Positions 35,601 through 38,507 of a stretch of 38,507 bases of DNA are shown here, piece after piece. A model generated the notes under the pieces. The model searched no databases, had not been told where the DNA came from, and worked only from the letters and a program-made list of their open reading frames with translations. Numbering within the stretch: the first letter of the stretch is position 1; every line of letters starts with the position of its first letter. The position numbers and the translations under genes are program-made. Source of the DNA: Seison nebaliae (lineage: Eukaryota > Rotifera > Pararotatoria > Seisonacea > Seisonidae); assembly GCA_023231475.1 (NCBI GenBank), contig JALJEE010002409.1, forward strand, positions 1-38,507, read 5' to 3'.

Positions 35601-37610
35601 GAGAATAATGTAGCGAATTTACAATTTGCTCATCATTCGGTCCGTTTGCGATCGCAAAATCGTGGAATGAGTTGTGTGATGAAAATCGATGCCAATTATG
35701 TATCGTATAACTCTCGAATTCATTTACCGTTTGATAGAGGAACGAGCAACATAAGACGTCTATATGTACCGCAGAATATGAACATGTCATATACTGAATT
35801 CTTCGCTTTCTCTGTCTTCACCAAATCCATAGTTAACGCGCCACCCACTCTCAGTATTCGAAATATTGAGGTATATACGATAGATTTTGCGACTTACAAT
35901 CATTCCAAAGTTACATTTACTCCCAGTACCGGATTTCCCGCCCCTTTGGCATCCATCAATTTGACAGGAATTGATATTAAACGAAGTGAATGGAAGATAA
36001 TTCTTATCATCACTATGCAATTATTAAATTTTGAAATTAAAACACTTAACATTTTCTACTTGATGGACACGTCGCACACATTAGGTTTCTTTCGCGATCG
36101 TTTTATATTATCTGGTACGTTGCCAATCGCTGCCGATTTCGATGTAGAAATATCGCCAAATGGTCTTGTTGATAATCGGTTAGTTCTCTCTCCATACAGG
36201 TTTTATTTCCTTTTCTTTTAGCGAATATCAACGCTCAATCAATTTAACTATGGCCGTTCGAGGTACATCTTATTTCGGCGTAGTTGAACCGACAATTTAC
36301 TTTTATATTCCCACGTCTGTCAAAAACATATCATTAGATTATATCGGTTCAAATACCGGTCGAAATTTATCGTATACTCTTCACCATTCCCAATATACGT
36401 TTAAAATAAAACTAAACAAAATTGACATTGAGGAGATATTGGAATTTCAATTCGATTTCATTATCGATTCAGAGAATCTCCACGAACTCTTTTCCAGACA
36501 TCAGAGAATTTACCGAATTAATTTGGCTTATGAAATTCGTTATTTCTTATCCTATAAAAACCAGAAAGCACCGACAACATTCCATGTATTCGAATTGGAG
36601 TATGAAGAAGATCTCTCATTTGAACATGTTCATTGGAATTACAATCCCCAAATTCATAAGAACATGTTATTTATCAATTTGTCGGAAGCGAGTATCATCG
36701 AATCGATAATGATCAACTCGAAAACCATCTTCACTTGGACCCTAAGCATTCAATTACTTAATGGAACGTTCACCGAAGTCGTCAATGGAGTTCATATGGA
36801 AAACAATAAAAATTTCAATTCAACAACCGAAGAAAAATCATCTTTATTGAAATTGGAAATATTCACCATTACTCAAGCATCTCTAATCGACGTATACCTT
36901 CTAACGAACACTTCAATAACATCAGGTTTTTTTTTAATTAGATTTTTCCCAAATTTTTAATTTTTTCTTTTAATTTTATTTCTTATATAATTTTTTAGAA
37001 TACTTTTTCAAAGACCCATCCGAATATCCGATTTATTACGATGAATATAATAATGACACATTTCTGGAAATTCCTTTATCGATCGGGAAATTTATTTTAT
37101 TAAGATGTCTTGATACTAAACGAGGTCCGGAATGTTACCATATTAATAAAACGGGAATTTTTGGTTTTCATTTTCTTTTTTCCAAATTCTTCACTATTAT
37201 TAGTCCTGTCAAATGACGTTGGATGCCTAGTTGACTATGTTCGTGTCACTTACATCGACCAGAAAATTGACGACGTTCATTTAGTTTTCGGAATAACTAA
37301 CGACAAAAATAAGATGTTAGTGTCGTCGAATTTCGGAGCGACTTGGAAACATTTCGATACAAATCTAAAAAGAGAAGTTTCCATTTCTTTATGAGCGTCC
37401 TAATTTGGAAATTCCCCTTTTATTTCAGATAGAGAACCTGTCATCGGAACTCCATGGTGTAACGATAACACATGCTCAACGATTCCCAAACAATGTTGAT
37501 GGAAACGGCTATCAAAGTTCGTAGGAATCTTCTCACAAGTTTTTTATTAAACCTTTTTTTTAGTTGAAAATGGCAAAATATCGATTGATGGTGAAGCAAT
37601 TTTCATTTAA
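32679..37610 (+). CDS. Large secreted protein of unknown family with mucin-like linker
   Basis: Not recognised. My model has 13 exons: 32679-33017, 33120-33303, 33360-33778, 33823-34142, 34190-34275, 34324-34899, 34951-35440, 35486-36178, 36222-36925, 36999-37163, 37204-37376, 37429-37516 and 37564-37610. Phases match at all 12 junctions; 1,427 aa. The signal peptide is MFRINLLLLFLLPFCLVDG. A short Glu-Gly-Met repeat precedes an intron, then a Thr/Pro mucin-like linker with two TTTAPP units at about residue 316. The remainder is beta-rich with many Asn-X-Ser/Thr sites and few Cys. Near the C-terminus SSNFGATWKHF resembles an Asp-box (BNR). No TM or GPI signal is seen, so it is probably released or matrix-bound. 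Junctions of exons 1-2 and 10-11 are the least sure. AATAAA lies at 37670-37675. Confidence 0.7.
33835..33870 (+). repeat. Two perfect 18-nt repeats encoding TTTAPP units
   Basis: ACGACAACGGCTCCACCG occurs twice in tandem in exon 4 of the secreted-protein gene, and a partial copy precedes it. It encodes a Thr/Pro linker likely to be O-glycosylated. Confidence 0.9.
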
Positions 37611-38341
37611 ATTTTAGAGAAGATCGCAATTCTATAATTTATCTTTATTATTTATATGACATTTTTAAAAATAAATAATATTGATTTATTTCATCAACTC
37701 ATTTAATTTCACTATTTATTTCGTTGTTTAAAAAATGATAACTGTTTTATCATTATATTCCAATTCGAACAATTAATTTATAATAAGATCATTTCTATTT
37801 TTCCATTTTCATAAATATAATAAATTCTAAAATATACCTAACCATATACGTCCACTACAGTTTGCAAATTTGCTGTATTAAGCACTTGTGTTAAAGGAGA
37901 AAAAAACATAATTTTTCTAATAAGAAACGTAATTCATATTTTCCTATAAAATATCGATATATTTTATCTTTTGATGATCACCGAAAATCCATGGTGAAAT
38001 GATAGATCATTGACGTACTCACAATTCTGAATAAGCAGTAATTGGCTTAACTCAATATTAATTAATATCTACGATTTTCTGATTCCTGGTTTTATAAACG
38101 AACTTGTTGTTCTTATTTTACCGAACATATAGTCTACGAAGTGAAATCGATATTGGAAGGGAACTTATTAAAGATAGTCTGTACAGCCAATTATCTTTTT
38201 TTCTTTTTAATTTAACCCGAGGGGATTTAATTCCATAATAAAATTTTAAAAAAAAATTTAATGGAAAATATTTCCCTTATCTTTCCATGTAAGTATTAGA
38301 CATTTTTAATTTCTAATTATTCTGTAAATATCAAATATTCA
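37611..38341. other. 3' flank of the secreted-protein gene and spacer
   Basis: AT-rich with the poly(A) signal at 37670-37675; no other feature is supported. Confidence 0.5.
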
Positions 38342-38485
38342 ATGGAGTTTAAATTTCAAAAAAATGTATTCAAAATTAGACAACAAATAGACTTATCAGT
38401 CTCTGAGATTCATATGATAATGGATATCGATGATTATGGTATGTTGAATTATCGAGTGATATGTGAATCTCTACACGGTATATAA
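38342..38485 (+). CDS. Possible exon with an EF-hand-like motif (uncertain)
   Basis: An ATG-started frame of 47 codons, MEFKFQKNVFKIRQQ and onward. It contains MDIDDYGMLNYR, which fits positions 1-8 of an EF-hand loop (D-x-D-x-Y-G-x-L), preceded by a short amphipathic helix; the position-12 Glu is absent. A consensus-like donor (GTATGT at 38439) cuts inside the frame, so the real exon may end at 38438 and continue beyond the window. It could equally be a chance frame. Confidence 0.25.
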   Translation: MEFKFQKNVFKIRQQIDLSVSEIHMIMDIDDYGMLNYRVICESLHGI

Positions 38486-38507
38486 AACAATATATTATGG
38501 ATGTAAG

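Overview
The window is nuclear DNA from an invertebrate animal with a compact, AT-rich genome. The evidence is three recognisable animal genes (a polycystin-1, C2CD5 and BSDC1), GT-AG introns mostly 40-51 nt long that I could place by reading frame and homology, closely spaced genes on both strands, and an intron-bearing tRNA-Ser. A polycystin-1 with PKD, REJ, GPS and PLAT parts argues against a typical nematode, and homopolymer runs (Ser, Thr, Asn, Asp) are common. I cannot fix the phylum from sequence alone.

Layout, left to right. 275-3208 (+): last exon of a large unrecognised protein, 977 aa visible, with the look of a viral coat protein behind a charged, spliced-on N-terminus. 3835-16088 (-): a full-length polycystin-1 family protein, modelled as 8 exons and 3,942 aa, with one exon of 10,283 nt. 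16760-16863 (-): tRNA-Ser(AGA) with a 22-nt intron. 16.9-23.7 kb: a long gap without a convincing protein gene. It holds a GC-richer island (17.5-17.96 kb, with more hairpins to 18.7 kb) made of consecutive hairpins, two of which carry almost the same 13-nt loop on unrelated stems, and then microsatellites. 23740-28309 (-): C2CD5, 5 exons, 1,444 aa. 29047-30492 (+): a divergent protein-kinase-like gene, 5 exons, 420 aa. 31029-32039 (-): BSDC1, single exon. 32679-37610 (+): a secreted 1,427-aa orphan, 13 exons, with a mucin-like linker. 38342 onward: a possible exon with an EF-hand-like motif.

The gene models rest on my own reading: in polycystin, C2CD5, the kinase and the secreted protein the proposed exons keep phase at every junction and sum to a multiple of three. 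C2CD5/kinase and BSDC1/secreted-gene are divergent pairs with 0.6-0.7 kb between starts; the coat-like gene/polycystin and kinase/BSDC1 pairs are convergent with short 3' spacers. I see no shared pathway. Polycystin is a membrane receptor-channel, C2CD5 and BSDC1 are trafficking-type cytosolic proteins, and the secreted orphan and kinase are lineage-divergent. The most interesting items are the repeated-loop hairpin island, the intact coat-like gene, and the secreted orphan.
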